Program-made: the position numbers and the translations under genes
Part shown: positions 29,702 to 41,139 of the stretch, piece by piece
How the letters are laid out: the number at the start of each line of letters is the position of its first letter
Position numbering within the stretch: position 1 is the first letter of the stretch
The notes under the pieces: model-generated
What the model saw: only the letters and a program-made list of their open reading frames with translations
Databases searched by the model: none
Told to the model about the DNA's origin: nothing
NCBI RefSeq assembly: GCF_900094925.1
Contig: NZ_FMAY01000003.1
Location: 364,960 to 428,959 of the forward strand
Direction of reading: 5' to 3'
Length of the DNA stretch: 64,000 nucleotides
DNA from: Kosakonia oryzendophytica
GTDB lineage: Bacteria > Pseudomonadota > Gammaproteobacteria > Enterobacterales > Enterobacteriaceae

Positions 29702-32470
29702 ATGACCAACTACAGCTTGCGCGCACGCATGATGATTCTGATCCTGGCCCCCACCGTACTTATCGGTGTGTTGCTCAGCATCTTTTTTGTTGTTCACCGC
29801 TACAACGACTTACAGCGTCAGTTGGAAGATGCCGGTGCCAGCATTATTGAACCGTTGGCGGTCTCCAGCGAATACAGTATGGCGTTGCAGGACAGAGAAG
29901 CTATTGGTCAGCTTATTAGCGTTCTGCACCGCCGTCATTCGGATATAGTGCGAGCTATCTCCATTTACGACGGCAAGAACGATGTGTTTGTTTCATCGAA
30001 TTTCCAGCTTGATGGCGACGATCTGAAACTGGCGGAAGGGCAGCCTTTCCCGCGCAAATTAAGCGTGACCCGCCACGGCGATGTGATGGTGCTGCGTACG
30101 CCGATCCTTTCAGAAGGCTACGCGCCAGCGAACACCTCACTTCCGGCAGATAAAATTACCGGCAATATGCTCGGTTATGTCGCGCTGGAACTCGATCTGA
30201 AAGCCGTGCGTTTACAGCAGTACAAAGAGATTTTTATCTCCAGTCTGATGATCTTGTTCTGTATCGGCATTGCGCTGATTTTCGGCTGGCGTCTGATGCG
30301 CGATGTCACCAGTCCGATCCGTAATATGGTGAATACCGTAGACCGTATTCGTCGCGGGCAGCTTGATAGCCGTGTTGAAGGCTTTATGCTCGGTGAGCTG
30401 GATATGTTGAAAAACGGCATCAACTCGATGGCCATGTCGCTGGCGGCCTACCACGAAGAGATGCAGCACAATATTGATCAGTCCACCTCCGACCTGCGAG
30501 AAACGCTGGAGCAGATGGAGATCCAGAACGTTGAACTGGACCTGGCCAAAAAACGTGCACAAGAAGCCGCACGCATCAAATCAGAGTTCCTTGCCAACAT
30601 GTCGCATGAGTTGCGTACACCGCTGAATGGGGTGATTGGCTTTACCCGCCTGACGCTGAAGTCGGAGCTGAACCCCACACAACGCGACCACCTGCTCACT
30701 ATTGAGCGTTCGGCCAATAACCTGCTGGCCATCATCAACGACGTGCTCGACTTCTCAAAACTGGAAGCAGGCAAACTGATCCTTGAGAGCATTCCTTTCC
30801 CGCTGCGCAATACGCTGGATGAGGTAGTGATCCTGCTGGCGCACTCCGCCCACGATAAAGGGCTGGAGCTGACGCTAAATATCAAAAACGATGTGCCGGA
30901 TAATGTGATTGGTGATCCGCTGCGTTTACAGCAAGTCATTACCAATCTGGTAGGTAATGCCATCAAGTTCACCGAAAATGGCAACATTGATGTGGTCGTG
31001 GAGAAACGCGCGATCAGTAATAACAAAGTGCAGATTGAGGTGCAGATCCGCGATACCGGCATCGGCATCCCTGAGCGTGACCAGTCGCGTTTATTCCAGG
31101 CGTTTCGTCAGGCTGACGCCAGTATTTCCCGTCGCCATGGTGGCACCGGTCTGGGCCTGGTGATCACACAGAAACTGGTTAATGAGATGGGGGGCGATAT
31201 TTCGTTCCACAGCCAGCCAAACCGCGGTTCCACCTTCTGGTTCCATATCAATCTCGATCTCAACCCAAATGCCATTACCGAAGCGCCTGCAACAGGTTGC
31301 CTGGCAGGCAAACGGCTGGCGTATGTTGAGCCGAACGCCACCGCAGCGCAAAGTACGCTGGATGTGCTGAGCGAAACGCCGCTGGAGGTGGTTTACAGTC
31401 CGTCGTTCTCCGCATTGCCGCAGGATCATTACGATATTTTGCTGATGGCGATTCCGGTCACCGTTCGCGAACCGCTGAACATGCAGCATGACCGCCTCGC
31501 GCGGGCGGCGGCCATGACGGACTATCTCTTGCTGGCGCTCCCTTGCCATGCGCAAGTGAACGCGGAAGAGCTCAAACAGGATGGCGCGGCGGCTTGTCTG
31601 CTGAAACCGCTGACGCCCACACGTCTGCTACCTGCGCTCACGGAATATTGCCGTTCCACACGCTTAACCCAGACCTTTGTACCTGACGAAAGCAAACTGC
31701 CGATGTCAGTGATGGCGGTAGATGACAACCCGGCGAACCTGAAATTGATCGGCGCGCTGCTTGAGGATCAGGTCCAGCACGTTGAGCTATGCGACAGCGG
31801 TATGCAGGCCCTTGAGCGCGCCAGACAGTTGCAATTTGATCTGATCCTGATGGATATCCAGATGCCGGATATGGACGGCATCCGCGCCTGTGAGCTGATC
31901 CGCCAGTTACCTCACCAGCAGCAAACGCCGGTGATTGCCGTAACGGCGCATGCCATGGCGGGACAGAAAGAAAAATTACTGAGCGCCGGAATGAACGACT
32001 ATCTGGCGAAACCGATTGAAGAAGACAAGCTGCACAACCTGCTGCTGCGCTATAAACCCGGCCCGGACATCAGCTCCTGGTTAACGCCGCCGGAGCCAGA
32101 GACGCCGCATGCAGAACCGGTGGTAAATGCAGATGTGACGCTCGACTGGCAGTTGGCCTTACGGCAGGCGGCGGGGAAAACCGATCTGGCGCGGGAGATG
32201 CTGCAAATGCTGGTGGAGTTTCTGCCGGAGATCCGCAATCAGGTGGAAGAGCAACTGGTGGGAGAGTCACCACAGGGGCTGTCGGAAGGGATCCATAAAC
32301 TGCATGGTAGCTGCGGGTATAGCGGTGTTCCGCGCCTGAAAAACCTCTGCCAGCTTATCGAGCATCAGTTACGCAGCGGCGTACCGGCCGAGGAGCTGGA
32401 GCCGGAGTTTCTTGAGCTACTGGATGAAATGGACAATGTGGTACGCGAAGCGCGGAGATTGATTGGGTAG
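29702..32470 (+). CDS. barA: Hybrid sensor histidine kinase BarA
   Basis: 922-residue tripartite sensor kinase. Two membrane helices (about 10-31 and 177-197) flank a periplasmic sensor; a HAMP domain follows, then HisKA with H302 ([12 protein letters not shown]), HATPase ([12 protein letters not shown]), a degenerate receiver, a true receiver with D718 ([11 protein letters not shown]) and an HPt domain with H865 ([10 protein letters not shown]). It senses short-chain carboxylates and phosphorylates UvrY, which drives csrB. csrB with a UvrY-type box is 8 kb away in this window. Confidence 0.97.
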   Translation: MTNYSLRARMMILILAPTVLIGVLLSIFFVVHRYNDLQRQLEDAGASIIEPLAVSSEYSMALQDREAIGQLISVLHRRHSDIVRAISIYDGKNDVFVSSNFQLDGDDLKLAEGQPFPRKLSVTRHGDVMVLRTPILSEGYAPANTSLPADKITGNMLGYVALELDLKAVRLQQYKEIFISSLMILFCIGIALIFGWRLMRDVTSPIRNMVNTVDRIRRGQLDSRVEGFMLGELDMLKNGINSMAMSLAAYHEEMQHNIDQSTSDLRETLEQMEIQNVELDLAKKRAQEAARIKSEFLANMSHELRTPLNGVIGFTRLTLKSELNPTQRDHLLTIERSANNLLAIINDVLDFSKLEAGKLILESIPFPLRNTLDEVVILLAHSAHDKGLELTLNIKNDVPDNVIGDPLRLQQVITNLVGNAIKFTENGNIDVVVEKRAISNNKVQIEVQIRDTGIGIPERDQSRLFQAFRQADASISRRHGGTGLGLVITQKLVNEMGGDISFHSQPNRGSTFWFHINLDLNPNAITEAPATGCLAGKRLAYVEPNATAAQSTLDVLSETPLEVVYSPSFSALPQDHYDILLMAIPVTVREPLNMQHDRLARAAAMTDYLLLALPCHAQVNAEELKQDGAAACLLKPLTPTRLLPALTEYCRSTRLTQTFVPDESKLPMSVMAVDDNPANLKLIGALLEDQVQHVELCDSGMQALERARQLQFDLILMDIQMPDMDGIRACELIRQLPHQQQTPVIAVTAHAMAGQKEKLLSAGMNDYLAKPIEEDKLHNLLLRYKPGPDISSWLTPPEPETPHAEPVVNADVTLDWQLALRQAAGKTDLAREMLQMLVEFLPEIRNQVEEQLVGESPQGLSEGIHKLHGSCGYSGVPRLKNLCQLIEHQLRSGVPAEELEPEFLELLDEMDNVVREARRLIG

Positions 32471-32475
32471 TGAGG

Positions 32476-32508
32476 TTGCCGGATCGGCGTTTTCGCGCCA
32501 TCCGGCAA
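32476..32508. terminator. REP-like hairpin between barA and garK
   Basis: TTGCCGGAT and ATCCGGCAA enclose a second GGCG/CGCC stem with a TTTTCG centre. The layout is that of a REP element placed between two convergent genes, where it can end or protect both transcripts. Confidence 0.65.
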
Positions 32509-32515
32509 ACAAAGG

Positions 32516-33655
32516 CTATAATGTCTGACCTGCTTTCAGCACCGCCGCCACGTTACGCGCTGTCATGCGCACGTTTTCTCTGGCATTCGCCAGCGCATCA
32601 TCCAACGAACAGATCCGGTAGATGACGCTGAAAACCGCATCAATACCGTGGCTGTGCACCACACCTACATCAGCGGTCAGGCTACCAGCGATACCAATGA
32701 CCGGGATCCGGTAACGTTTCGCCACTTTCGCCACCCCTACAGGCACCTTTCCGTGCACGGTCTGGCTGTCTATCCGCCCTTCCCCGGTGATCACCAGATC
32801 TGCATCCGCAACGTACTTATCCAGATCAAGCGCATCGGTAACGATCTCAATCCCGTGGCGCAGTTCCGCACCGCAAAAGGCGTACAGCGCCGCGCCCATT
32901 CCCCCGGCTGCACCGCCGCCAGCCAGATTGAGGACATCCAGATCCAGATCGCGGGCGATGATCTTCGCATAACGCCCCAGCGCATCATCCAGCCGGGAGA
33001 TCATCTCAGGCGTCGCCCCTTTCTGGGGACCAAATACCGCCGACGCGCCCTCTTTACCGGTGAGTGGATTGGTCACGTCGCAAGCCACTTCGATACGGCA
33101 ATGTGCCAGACGTTTATCCAGTTCGCTGATATCAATACGTTCCAGCGTCTCCAGCGCCGCACCGCCAAACGCAATCTGCTCACCCTTGCCATTCAACAAT
33201 TTTGCGCCCAGCGCCTGCACCATGCCTGCACCACCGTCATTCGTGGCGCTGCCTCCGATGCCAATGATGATATGTTTCACGCCCGCATCCAGCGCGTGGC
33301 GGATCAATTCGCCGGTTCCCCAGGACGTGGTCACCAATGGATCGCGTTTCGCCGGAGGCACCTTTTCCAGCCCGCTGGCCGCCGCCATTTCAATAAAGGC
33401 AGATTTTTCATCGCCGGAAAGACCATAAAAACCGTTAGCCTGCTCGCCAAGTGGGCCCTTCACCGTCACGTTCACGATGCGCCCTTCGGTCGCGGCAACC
33501 ATGGCTTCAACTGTCCCTTCTCCGCCATCTGCAACCGGTATTTTTACATATTCCGCTGAGGGAAAAATCTCGCGAAAGCCACTCTCTATGGCGGTCGCTA
33601 CATCCAAAGCACTCAAACTTTCTTTATAAGAGTCAGGTGCGATAACAATTTTCAT
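32516..33655 (-). CDS. garK: Glycerate 2-kinase GarK
   Basis: 379-residue glycerate kinase of the GarK/GlxK family (MKIVIAPDSYKESLSALDVA, VADGGEGTVEAM, IGIGGSATNDGGAGM, LVITGEGRIDSQT). It phosphorylates D-glycerate to 2-phosphoglycerate, the end of glucarate breakdown. It is the last gene after gudD. E. coli K-12 keeps garK in a separate gar cluster; an arrangement like this one occurs in Salmonella. GarL and GarR, the middle steps, are not in the window. Confidence 0.93.
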   Translation of the reverse strand: MKIVIAPDSYKESLSALDVATAIESGFREIFPSAEYVKIPVADGGEGTVEAMVAATEGRIVNVTVKGPLGEQANGFYGLSGDEKSAFIEMAAASGLEKVPPAKRDPLVTTSWGTGELIRHALDAGVKHIIIGIGGSATNDGGAGMVQALGAKLLNGKGEQIAFGGAALETLERIDISELDKRLAHCRIEVACDVTNPLTGKEGASAVFGPQKGATPEMISRLDDALGRYAKIIARDLDLDVLNLAGGGAAGGMGAALYAFCGAELRHGIEIVTDALDLDKYVADADLVITGEGRIDSQTVHGKVPVGVAKVAKRYRIPVIGIAGSLTADVGVVHSHGIDAVFSVIYRICSLDDALANARENVRMTARNVAAVLKAGQTL

Positions 33656-33744
33656 AAGCCATCCTTACGCATATTCACTGCCGCAAGCATACACCCGGAA
33701 GCCTGAGGAAAATGCCAGCCCCCGCAAGGACTGGCGATCCCCCG

Positions 33745-35085
33745 TTAACGCACCATGCACGGACGTTTGTTATCAAACTTCCAGTTCGGGATCAGGTACT
33801 GCATCCCCATGGCATCATCACGCGCACCGAGGCCGTGTTTCTGATACAGCTCATTGGCTTTCATCACCTGGTCCATATCCAGCTCAACGCCCAGACCCGG
33901 TTTGCTCGGTACCTGTACCATCCCGCCCTTGATTTCGAACGGTTCTTTGGTCAGACGTTGGTTGCCTTCCTGCCAGATCCAGTGTGTATCGATCGCGGTG
34001 ATATTGCCTGGCGCAGCGGCGGCAACGTGGGTGAACATCGCCAGCGAAATATCGAAGTGGTTATTGGAGTGTGAGCCCCAGGTCAGGCCGAACTCGTGAC
34101 ACATTTGGGCGACGCGGACTGAGCCCTGCATGGTCCAGAAATGCGGATCCGCCAACGGAATATCCACAGATTGCAGAGACAGGGTGTGCCCCATCTGACG
34201 CCAGTCAGTGGCGATCATGTTGGTGGCGGTCGGCAGACCGGTTGCGCGGCGGAATTCCGCCATCACTTCACGCCCGGAGAAGCCCTGCTCTGCACCACAC
34301 GGATCTTCCGCATAGGCCAGTACACCTTTCAGGTGCTTACCAATTTTGATGGCTTCATCCAGCGACCAGGCGCCGTTTGGATCCAGCGTCACACGCGCCT
34401 GCGGGAAGCGTTTCGCCAGCGCGGAAATCGCTTCAGCCTCTTCCATACCGGCCAGTACGCCGCCTTTCAGTTTGAAATCGTTAAAACCGTATTTCTCGTA
34501 GGCGGCTTCCGCCAGACGCACAACACGATCCGGGGTCATCGCCACTTCGTGACGTACGCGATACCAGTCGCATTTGTCATCCGGCTGGCTCTGGTAAGGC
34601 AGCGGCGTTTTTTTGCTGTCGCCCACGAAGAACAGGTAGCCAAGCATTTCCACTTCGCTGCGCTGCTGGCCTTCGCCAAGCAGGGAGGCAACGTTCACCC
34701 CAAGGTGCTGTCCGAGCAAGTCGAGCATCGCCGCTTCAATACCGGTCACCACATGGATAGTGGTGCGCAGGTCAAAGGTTTGCAGGCCACGGCCACCAGC
34801 ATCGCGATCGGCAAAAGTATGGCGAACGGTATTGAGCACGTTTTTGTACTCACCCAGTGTTTTCCCGACCACCAGTGGAATGGCGTCTTCCAGCGTTTTA
34901 CGGATTTTTTCGCCGCCGGGAATTTCACCCACGCCCGTATGTCCTGCGTTGTCTTTGATCACCACGATATTGCGGGTGAAGAACGGGGCATGCGCGCCGC
35001 TCAGGTTCATCAGCATGCTGTCATGACCGGCAACCGGAATAACCTGCATGGAAGAGACAACGGGGGTAGAAGTATGTGTGCTCAT
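33745..35085 (-). CDS. gudD: D-glucarate dehydratase GudD
   Basis: 446-residue enolase-superfamily enzyme that dehydrates D-glucarate to 5-keto-4-deoxyglucarate. The catalytic lysine motif [10 protein letters not shown], metal ligands around [14 protein letters not shown] and [15 protein letters not shown], and the catalytic histidine region [14 protein letters not shown] are present. It lies third in the gudP-gudX-gudD-garK unit. Regulation by CdaR is known in E. coli; I did not identify its site. Confidence 0.96.
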   Translation of the reverse strand: MSTHTSTPVVSSMQVIPVAGHDSMLMNLSGAHAPFFTRNIVVIKDNAGHTGVGEIPGGEKIRKTLEDAIPLVVGKTLGEYKNVLNTVRHTFADRDAGGRGLQTFDLRTTIHVVTGIEAAMLDLLGQHLGVNVASLLGEGQQRSEVEMLGYLFFVGDSKKTPLPYQSQPDDKCDWYRVRHEVAMTPDRVVRLAEAAYEKYGFNDFKLKGGVLAGMEEAEAISALAKRFPQARVTLDPNGAWSLDEAIKIGKHLKGVLAYAEDPCGAEQGFSGREVMAEFRRATGLPTATNMIATDWRQMGHTLSLQSVDIPLADPHFWTMQGSVRVAQMCHEFGLTWGSHSNNHFDISLAMFTHVAAAAPGNITAIDTHWIWQEGNQRLTKEPFEIKGGMVQVPSKPGLGVELDMDQVMKANELYQKHGLGARDDAMGMQYLIPNWKFDNKRPCMVR

Positions 35086-35104
35086 TTTTTATCCTTTTGG
35101 TCTA

Positions 35105-36448
35105 TCAATGACGTCCGAAAACGGGGCGTTTTTTGTCAAACGTCCAGCCAGGGATGAGGTACTGCATTGGGCCTGCGTCATTGCGCGCGCCGCCAGGCAG
35201 TTTTTTGTATGCTGCGTGCGCTTTCTCGATTTGCTGCCAGTCAATTTCCACACCCAGCCCAGGCGCATCCGGTACGGCGATTTTGCCCTGGCGAATTTGC
35301 AACGGTTCTTTGGTCAGACGGGCGTCGCCCTCCTGCCAGATCCAGTGAGTGTCGATGGCGGTCGGTGTACCCGGCGCAGCAGCGCCAACATGGGTGAACA
35401 TGGCCAGAGAAATATCGAAATGGTTGTTGGAGTGGCAACCCCAGGTTAATCCCCAGTCGTCGCAAAGTTGGGCCACGCGCACCGCACCAGAAAGCGTCCA
35501 GAAGTGCGGATCGGCCAGCGGAATGTCCACTGCATTCAGCATCACTGAATGCCCCATTTCACGCCAGTTAGTGGCGATCATATTGGTGGCAACCGGCAAA
35601 CCGGTAGCGCGGCGGAATTCCGCCATCACTTCACGCCCGGAGAAGCCCTGCTCCGCACCGCACGGATCTTCTGCATAGGTCAGCACATCATTCAGGCCTT
35701 TGCACAGGCTGATAGCTTCGTCGAGTAACCAGGCACCGTTGGGATCGACGGTGATACGCGCATCCGGGAACCGTTTTTTCAGCGCTCGTACGGTATCGAT
35801 CTCTTTCTCACCCGGCAAAACACCGCCTTTCAGTTTGAAATCTTTAAAACCGTAACGATCCTGCGAAGCTTCGGCCAGGCGAACCACCGCGTCGCTGTTC
35901 ATTGCTTCCTGATGGCGCAGGTGATACCACTCATGGCTGCCCGGCGTGGCGTCAAGGTACGGCAGATCGGTTTTGGTACGATCGCCAATATAGAACAGGT
36001 AACCCAGCACCGTTACCGCATCACGCTGTTTTCCGGGACCAAGCAGTTCACATACCGGCACATTCAGCGCCTTACCCAACAGGTCGAGCAGAGCGGCTTC
36101 CAGCGCCGCGACAGCGTTAACACGCAACTCAAACGTCCACGCGCCTTTACCGAAGGTATCGAAGTCAGCGGCCTGATTGCCTTTGTGAACACGCTGGACC
36201 ACTTTATTCAGTCGCGCCACTTCCTGCCCCACCACCATCGGCGTGGCATCGACCAGCGTTTTATAGATAACCTCGCCGCCGGGGGCTTCACCGACGCCGG
36301 TATTACCGGCGTTATCAGTGAGGACCACTATATTGCGGGTAAAATACGCGTTATGTGCGCCGCCGATGTTCATCAGCATGCTGTCATGCCCGGCGACGGG
36401 AATGACTTTCATCTCTGTGATAATGGGGCTTGCTTGTGTGTTCATCAT
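35105..36448 (-). CDS. gudX: Glucarate dehydratase-related protein GudX
   Basis: 447 residues, a close paralogue of GudD. It keeps the same lysine ([10 protein letters not shown]), metal-binding ([13 protein letters not shown]) and histidine ([14 protein letters not shown]) motifs, so it may be active, although in E. coli it is regarded as a weak or companion glucarate dehydratase. The start ATG overlaps the gudP stop by one base (TAATG). A second ATG follows immediately at 36445. Confidence 0.95.
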   Translation of the reverse strand: MMNTQASPIITEMKVIPVAGHDSMLMNIGGAHNAYFTRNIVVLTDNAGNTGVGEAPGGEVIYKTLVDATPMVVGQEVARLNKVVQRVHKGNQAADFDTFGKGAWTFELRVNAVAALEAALLDLLGKALNVPVCELLGPGKQRDAVTVLGYLFYIGDRTKTDLPYLDATPGSHEWYHLRHQEAMNSDAVVRLAEASQDRYGFKDFKLKGGVLPGEKEIDTVRALKKRFPDARITVDPNGAWLLDEAISLCKGLNDVLTYAEDPCGAEQGFSGREVMAEFRRATGLPVATNMIATNWREMGHSVMLNAVDIPLADPHFWTLSGAVRVAQLCDDWGLTWGCHSNNHFDISLAMFTHVGAAAPGTPTAIDTHWIWQEGDARLTKEPLQIRQGKIAVPDAPGLGVEIDWQQIEKAHAAYKKLPGGARNDAGPMQYLIPGWTFDKKRPVFGRH

Positions 36449-37800
36449 TAACGTCCTGTCACAGGTTTCAGTACAATACGTTTGATATCACCGACCACCA
36501 CCAGGTAGCTCACTACCGCCACCAGCGCATGGATCCCCACATAAATCAGCGCGCCATTGAACGAACCCGTGGTGCCCACGATGTAGCCAATCGCAATTGG
36601 CGTAACAATGCCGGAAATGTTACCGAACATATTGAACAGACCACCACTCAGGCCGCTGATCTCTTTCGGCGCAGTATCCGCCATCACCGCCCAACCCAGC
36701 GCACCGATGCCCTTGCCAAAGAACGCCAGCGACATAAAGGCGATAATCAGCATTTCTGAATCAGTGTAGTTACAGAACACCATGCTCATCGAGAGCAGCA
36801 TACCCAGCACGATGGGTGTTTTGCGGGCAAGGTTCAGCGAGCCATAGCGGCGCATTAACCAGTCAGAAATGATCCCGCCCAGCACCCCGCCGGTGAAACC
36901 GCAAATCGCCGGGATCGATGCGATAAAGCCTGCTTTCAGAATCGACATCCCTCGCGCCTGCACCAAGTACACCGGGAACCAGGTGATAAAGAAGTACGTC
37001 AGGGCATTAATACAGTACTGACCCAGATACACGCCGATCATCATGCGTGAACACAGCAACTGTTTGATCTGTGCCCATTTTTCAGAGAACGGAACACGTT
37101 CTTTATTGCTTTTCTGATCCATATTGATCAGCGCGCCGCCTTCGGCAATGTACTCCAGCTCTTTCTTATTCACGCCCGGGTGTTGATTCGGCTCGTGGAT
37201 CATTTTCTGCCACAGCAGACTGATCAGAATGCCCAGACCACCCATAAAGAAGAAGACGTGCGACCAGCCCACTTCATGTGTCAGCCAACCCATGATCGGT
37301 GCGAAAATAACGGTGGCAAAGTATTGAGCAGAGTTAAAAATCGCCACTGCCGTGCCCCTCTCCTGCGCCGGGAACCAGGCCGCAACGATACGACTGTTGC
37401 CAGGGAAGGAAGGTGATTCTGCCAGCCCCACCATAAAGCGCAGGGTGAAGAGCGCAACGATGATGCCAAAGCCGCTGAAGACGTCGACGAAACCCTGTAA
37501 CAGGGTAAACAGCGACCAGGTGAAGATAGACCAGAAATAGACACGTTTAGAGCCAAAGCGGTCCAGCAACCAGCCGCCCGGGATCTGACCAATGACATAG
37601 GCCCATGAAAACGCAGAGAAGACATACCCCATTCCAACCGGGTCCAAACCGATGGCTTTGGACATCTCCGAACCGGCAATCGACAACGTGGCGCGGTCGC
37701 CGTAGTTGAAGGATGTGACGATAAACAGCATCACCACTATCCAGTAGCGTGCGTTCGTGCGCTTTTCAGCACCGCTCGCCGCCTGGCTAAATGTACTCAT
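36448..37800 (-). CDS. gudP: D-glucarate/galactarate MFS transporter GudP
   Basis: 450-residue anion:cation symporter of the major facilitator superfamily, with about 12 membrane helices. Typical segments are [35 protein letters not shown] and the loop [12 protein letters not shown]. It takes up glucarate for GudD and GudX. The start at 37800 ([14 protein letters not shown]) matches family length; the longer frame to 37998 would cover the promoter region. Confidence 0.95.
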   Translation of the reverse strand: MSTFSQAASGAEKRTNARYWIVVMLFIVTSFNYGDRATLSIAGSEMSKAIGLDPVGMGYVFSAFSWAYVIGQIPGGWLLDRFGSKRVYFWSIFTWSLFTLLQGFVDVFSGFGIIVALFTLRFMVGLAESPSFPGNSRIVAAWFPAQERGTAVAIFNSAQYFATVIFAPIMGWLTHEVGWSHVFFFMGGLGILISLLWQKMIHEPNQHPGVNKKELEYIAEGGALINMDQKSNKERVPFSEKWAQIKQLLCSRMMIGVYLGQYCINALTYFFITWFPVYLVQARGMSILKAGFIASIPAICGFTGGVLGGIISDWLMRRYGSLNLARKTPIVLGMLLSMSMVFCNYTDSEMLIIAFMSLAFFGKGIGALGWAVMADTAPKEISGLSGGLFNMFGNISGIVTPIAIGYIVGTTGSFNGALIYVGIHALVAVVSYLVVVGDIKRIVLKPVTGR

Positions 37801-38315
37801 GGTTGTACTCCCGAAGCATAAATGTTCATATACATTCATCCTGTACGGCACAACCAGTAGGGGTAGACAGGATGATGTAGTTGTGTTTTTTGCAGTTTCC
37901 CTGCCTGGGTCGCTATCCCCTGCGGACTGCATTTTTTTAACTGGCGAGAAAAGTATAAAAAGCGCCTTACCAACACTCACCGTGCAACAACACAACATTC
38001 GCTGCCCTCCGCCCGGTGGTTTATTGCATTAGCCCAGGCACGTGGGGAGTACTTCACGGAAATGAAAACCCATACCCCTTGCAGAAGGGCAAAAGGCGGA
38101 CGGTTTTAAAGAATGTGAAACAGGTCGCTTGACCCCGTGGAGATGCACTTTTTATCCCTGCAAATAAGCAGGGCATTAAGGGCAATTGCCAGAAGCTTAC
38201 TCGATTCAGTCAGAGGCATAATAAGTGGTCGCTATCGTCATGCGGATTGCATCACGGTGAACCATCAGAACAGGTTCAAAAGGTTTTCCCTCCCTGTAGG
38301 GGGGAGGGAAAATTC
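37801..38315. promoter_or_regulatory. gudP upstream region, no gene
   Basis: 515 bases lie between gudP and the 3' end of yqcA. It should contain the gud promoter and CdaR control. Visible structures: CCCTGC/GCAGGG hairpin near 38155-38173 and the yqcA terminator at 38284-38312. I see no convincing open frame. Confidence 0.45.
38284..38312 (-). terminator. Terminator after yqcA
   Basis: TTTTCCCTCCC and GGGAGGGAAAA pair with a 7-base loop just past the yqcA stop, with a further CCTTTT on the minus strand. Confidence 0.7.
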
Positions 38316-38765
38316 TTACTTAAGGAGGGTTGCCCAGTGTTCGACCCACGGGTTGGAGACGCTTTCCGGTTCCGGATCTTCACTGGCGTCAATCAATAAC
38401 ATGTCGCCAATGCGCTGAGCGCCCTGCTCCTGCAGCAGCGCATCGAACTGCTTACCGCCGCCGCAGAAATGCGTATATGTGCTGTCGCCCAAGGCAATTA
38501 CGCCGTAACGTAGCGCCGGCTGATAGCCTACGGTATCACGCAGATAGTGAAAGAGCGGCGCGATGCTGTCCGGTAAATCCCCTTGCCCGGTTGTTGATGT
38601 CACCACCAGCGCATACCGATCGTTGTTGCCGTCCCAATCTGCGGCTTCGGGATCTTCAAAGACGGTGGCCTTATGACCATGCGCCGTGAGGATCGCCTGC
38701 GCTTCTTCCGCCACTAACAGCGAATTACCGTACATGGTGCCAACAAAAATTCCGATCTCCGCCAT
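38316..38765 (-). CDS. yqcA: Flavodoxin YqcA
   Basis: 149-residue short-chain flavodoxin of the MioC/YqcA type. FMN-binding segments [26 protein letters not shown] and [14 protein letters not shown] are clear. Its electron partner is not established. The start MAEIGIFVG at 38765 lies 5 bases after the truC stop and has a GAGTGAAG leader. It is the last gene of yqcC-truC-yqcA. Confidence 0.93.
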   Translation of the reverse strand: MAEIGIFVGTMYGNSLLVAEEAQAILTAHGHKATVFEDPEAADWDGNNDRYALVVTSTTGQGDLPDSIAPLFHYLRDTVGYQPALRYGVIALGDSTYTHFCGGGKQFDALLQEQGAQRIGDMLLIDASEDPEPESVSNPWVEHWATLLK

Positions 38766-38770
38766 GCTCT

Positions 38771-39565
38771 TCACTCCTTGGGTGATGTCTGATTTTTCTC
38801 ATCGTGAACGCTCAGACCGGAGAACTCAACCCTTTCATTATCAGGGAGAAGTCCTTGCCAGCCGAACTGCGACACTGCCCTCATCCAGACATCATCCAGC
38901 CCGGCGCGCAACGTTAATGCTTCGCCGGTAAACGGATGCGTCAGCGTTAACTGGCTGGCGTGCAGCATTAACCGGTTGCAACCAAAGTGTTCCGCTGCGC
39001 TGCGGTTTTGCCGCAAATCCCCGTGCTTGCTGTCACCAATAATCGGATGGCGCAAATGGGCTAAATGGCGCCGCAGCTGATGTTTACGGCCGGTTTTTGG
39101 CTCCAGTTCAACCAACCCATAGCGGGTAGTCGGGAACTTGCCGGTGGCAACGGGCATCTCGGTGGTCGCCAGCCCGCGATAATGGGTCACGGCCGGTTGC
39201 GGGCCTTTATCGGTGCGGGCGAATTTATCCGCAACTTTATCGAGTTCTTCAACCAAGGGATAATCAAGCAACGCGTCCTCCATTAGCCAGCCACGCACCA
39301 CCGCGTGATAACGCTTCTGGATCCGGTGTTGCTCAAACTGCTGTGCGAGCAGACGCCCCGCTTCGCTGGATAACCCCATCAGCAAAACCCCGGAAGTCGG
39401 CCTGTCGAGACGGTGCGCGGTGAAAACGTGCTGGCCGATTTGGTCACGCACCGTTTGCATCACCACGACTTTTTCGTCGCGATCCAGCCAACTACGGTGT
39501 ACCAGCCAGCCCGATGGCTTGTTGACCGCGACCAGCCATTCATCCTGGTAAATAATCTCCAGCAT
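38771..39565 (-). CDS. truC: tRNA pseudouridine(65) synthase TruC
   Basis: 264-residue RluA-family pseudouridine synthase that modifies U65 of certain tRNAs. The catalytic aspartate is in HRLDRPTSG; the family motifs [11 protein letters not shown] and [12 protein letters not shown] are present. The ATG overlaps the yqcC stop (TGATG), so the two are translationally coupled. Confidence 0.95.
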   Translation of the reverse strand: MLEIIYQDEWLVAVNKPSGWLVHRSWLDRDEKVVVMQTVRDQIGQHVFTAHRLDRPTSGVLLMGLSSEAGRLLAQQFEQHRIQKRYHAVVRGWLMEDALLDYPLVEELDKVADKFARTDKGPQPAVTHYRGLATTEMPVATGKFPTTRYGLVELEPKTGRKHQLRRHLAHLRHPIIGDSKHGDLRQNRSAAEHFGCNRLMLHASQLTLTHPFTGEALTLRAGLDDVWMRAVSQFGWQGLLPDNERVEFSGLSVHDEKNQTSPKE

Positions 39566-39894
39566 CAGTTACCGTCGCCGGTAAACAGTGCATCCAGCTG
39601 CTGTAAATGCAAGAGCACTATCTCGCGATGAGGATGGGCCGCGTCCAGCGCCATTTCGTAATAGGGCGCAACGGCGAAAGCCTGTGGAAGCGGCTGCCCA
39701 CTATCCAGCAGCGCGTGCATACGCGGGATCAACACCCATTGTAACCATTCGAATGGCTCGAGCGTGTCCATACAAAAAGGTTGAGTGCTTTCAAAAGCGC
39801 TGGCTTGCGGAACCGTAGTTTGCCAAAGCTGGCGTTCGCGCAGCAGGGCTTCGAGAAGCTCAAGCTGCTGACGCACGCGAAGATGAAGCGTCAT
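39565..39894 (-). CDS. yqcC: YqcC family protein
   Basis: 109-residue conserved enterobacterial protein of the DUF446 type, mainly helical (RQQLELLEALLRERQLW, EPFEWLQWVLIPRMHALL). Function is unknown; the operon with truC suggests a link to tRNA modification. The start at 39894 excludes a hydrophobic upstream stretch that belongs to the csrB terminator zone. Confidence 0.88.
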   Translation of the reverse strand: MTLHLRVRQQLELLEALLRERQLWQTTVPQASAFESTQPFCMDTLEPFEWLQWVLIPRMHALLDSGQPLPQAFAVAPYYEMALDAAHPHREIVLLHLQQLDALFTGDGN

Positions 39895-39950
39895 AAAAAC
39901 CCCGAAATAAAACAGACTGGCGCGCAGGATACCAAAGAGATGAGCAAATA

Positions 39951-40313
39951 AAAAAAGGGAGCACTGTAAAAACAGTGCTCCCGGTTCGTTTTGCAGCAAT
40001 CCAGCTACCTATTGTGCTCCCTGCTCATCCGTGACAACTTTTCCTGCGGTCTCCTGACCTGTTCATCCTTAAACATCGCATCATGCTCACACCACCCCGA
40101 TGTGACATAGCTTTGTCCTTAAAGCGTGTCCTTGATCATCCTGATCCGCCGACCATCCCTACCGGCTCACGTTCTCCATCCTGGAGGTGTCCCTTAACGC
40201 GTTCCTGCGTTTTCCTCTCGCTTCATCATGAAGCCTTCCCTGCAGCACCTTCTGGTGTGTCCATGAAGCAACATCATCCTAATGTACGCTTCGTTGTCAG
40301 ACTCCGTGTCGAC
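39951..40313 (-). ncRNA. csrB: CsrB regulatory RNA
   Basis: About 363 bases on the minus strand. The 5' end GTCGACACGGAGTC matches the start of E. coli CsrB. The body holds roughly twenty GGA motifs, many in AGGA or GGGA hairpin loops, the binding sites that titrate CsrA. It ends in a 10-base terminator hairpin (GGGAGCACTG/CAGTGCTCCC) and T7. It sits between yqcC and syd, the same place as in E. coli. Open frames read on the opposite strand here are spurious. Confidence 0.95.
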
Positions 40314-40487
40314 AGAGATAGAATCACCCATTCTGTTTCGTCTTACAAGAAGACTTAATGCAAATAAACTTTTGAATGAAAGAGTGAAACATCAGATTTT
40401 TATCTGTAACTCATTAATTCATAATGGCTTTACATGAGATGTCGTAAAGATGTTAAGGAATTAGAACAGGCGATCTCCTACAGGTCA

Positions 40488-40505
40488 TGTAAGAGATCTC
40501 TCACA
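40488..40505. promoter_or_regulatory. UvrY (BarA response regulator) box upstream of csrB
   Basis: TGTAAGAGATCTCTCACA is a near-perfect 18-base palindrome, centred about 184 bases upstream of the CsrB 5' end. E. coli csrB has an almost identical UvrY-binding repeat at the same distance. It links this RNA to BarA. Confidence 0.85.
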
Positions 40506-40524
40506 ACAACAGTAGTATAGGGGA

Positions 40525-41070
40525 TTACACAACGGGTTCGAGCTGGTTCAGAAAAGCGGCCAGATCGGGTGCCAGAACAACCCGCTGACGCGTTCCCAGC
40601 GTCTCTTTAATGACTTCCCCGCTCAGATTGCACAGCGAAATCACATCGAGATCACTGTCGAGCGTAGCAATAAAAAGTGTAGGAGAAAGCTTCAACCTTT
40701 TCTGCGTGACCAGATGACCAATCAGGTTTTCCTGCACGCGCCGGAAGTCATCTTCACTCCAGGTTTGCAGTAATATCAGGGTTTCAGAAGCAAAACGCGC
40801 CGTCATATCACCGGCAAATTGTGTGGTATAGAACGCGTGGAGCGCAGGTTGTACCACAATATCCATCGCCTGTTCAACAGGGTTTACATTTCGTTCGGGT
40901 AGGAACGGTTTAGGCTGCCAGAAAACGCTCTTATCAGTCGAAGAAATAATGCACGGCGAAGGCACGCCATAAAGCGCTTCACTCTCAGGCCAGCTGCCGC
41001 GTTGCGCATGCCATGCATCGCAGTAACGTTGGGTAAAGGCTTCCAGAGCCAGGGCCGTTTCTTTTTCCAC
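40525..41070 (-). CDS. syd: SecY-interacting protein Syd
   Basis: 181-residue cytosolic protein that binds the SecY translocase, with the conserved [27 protein letters not shown] and [14 protein letters not shown] segments. The start is a GTG at 41070 with AGAGAG upstream. It diverges from queF. Confidence 0.95.
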   Translation of the reverse strand: MEKETALALEAFTQRYCDAWHAQRGSWPESEALYGVPSPCIISSTDKSVFWQPKPFLPERNVNPVEQAMDIVVQPALHAFYTTQFAGDMTARFASETLILLQTWSEDDFRRVQENLIGHLVTQKRLKLSPTLFIATLDSDLDVISLCNLSGEVIKETLGTRQRVVLAPDLAAFLNQLEPVV

Positions 41071-41139
41071 CGATTTCTCTCTTCACATAAGCCAGGATAA
41101 ACTCTGCGGCATAGTCTACCTGCAAAATGGCGATGAAAC

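Noticed and set aside
40083..40358. 91-codon open frame opposite csrB
   Set aside because: The region is the CsrB RNA with its GGA motifs and terminator; the frame has no ribosome site.
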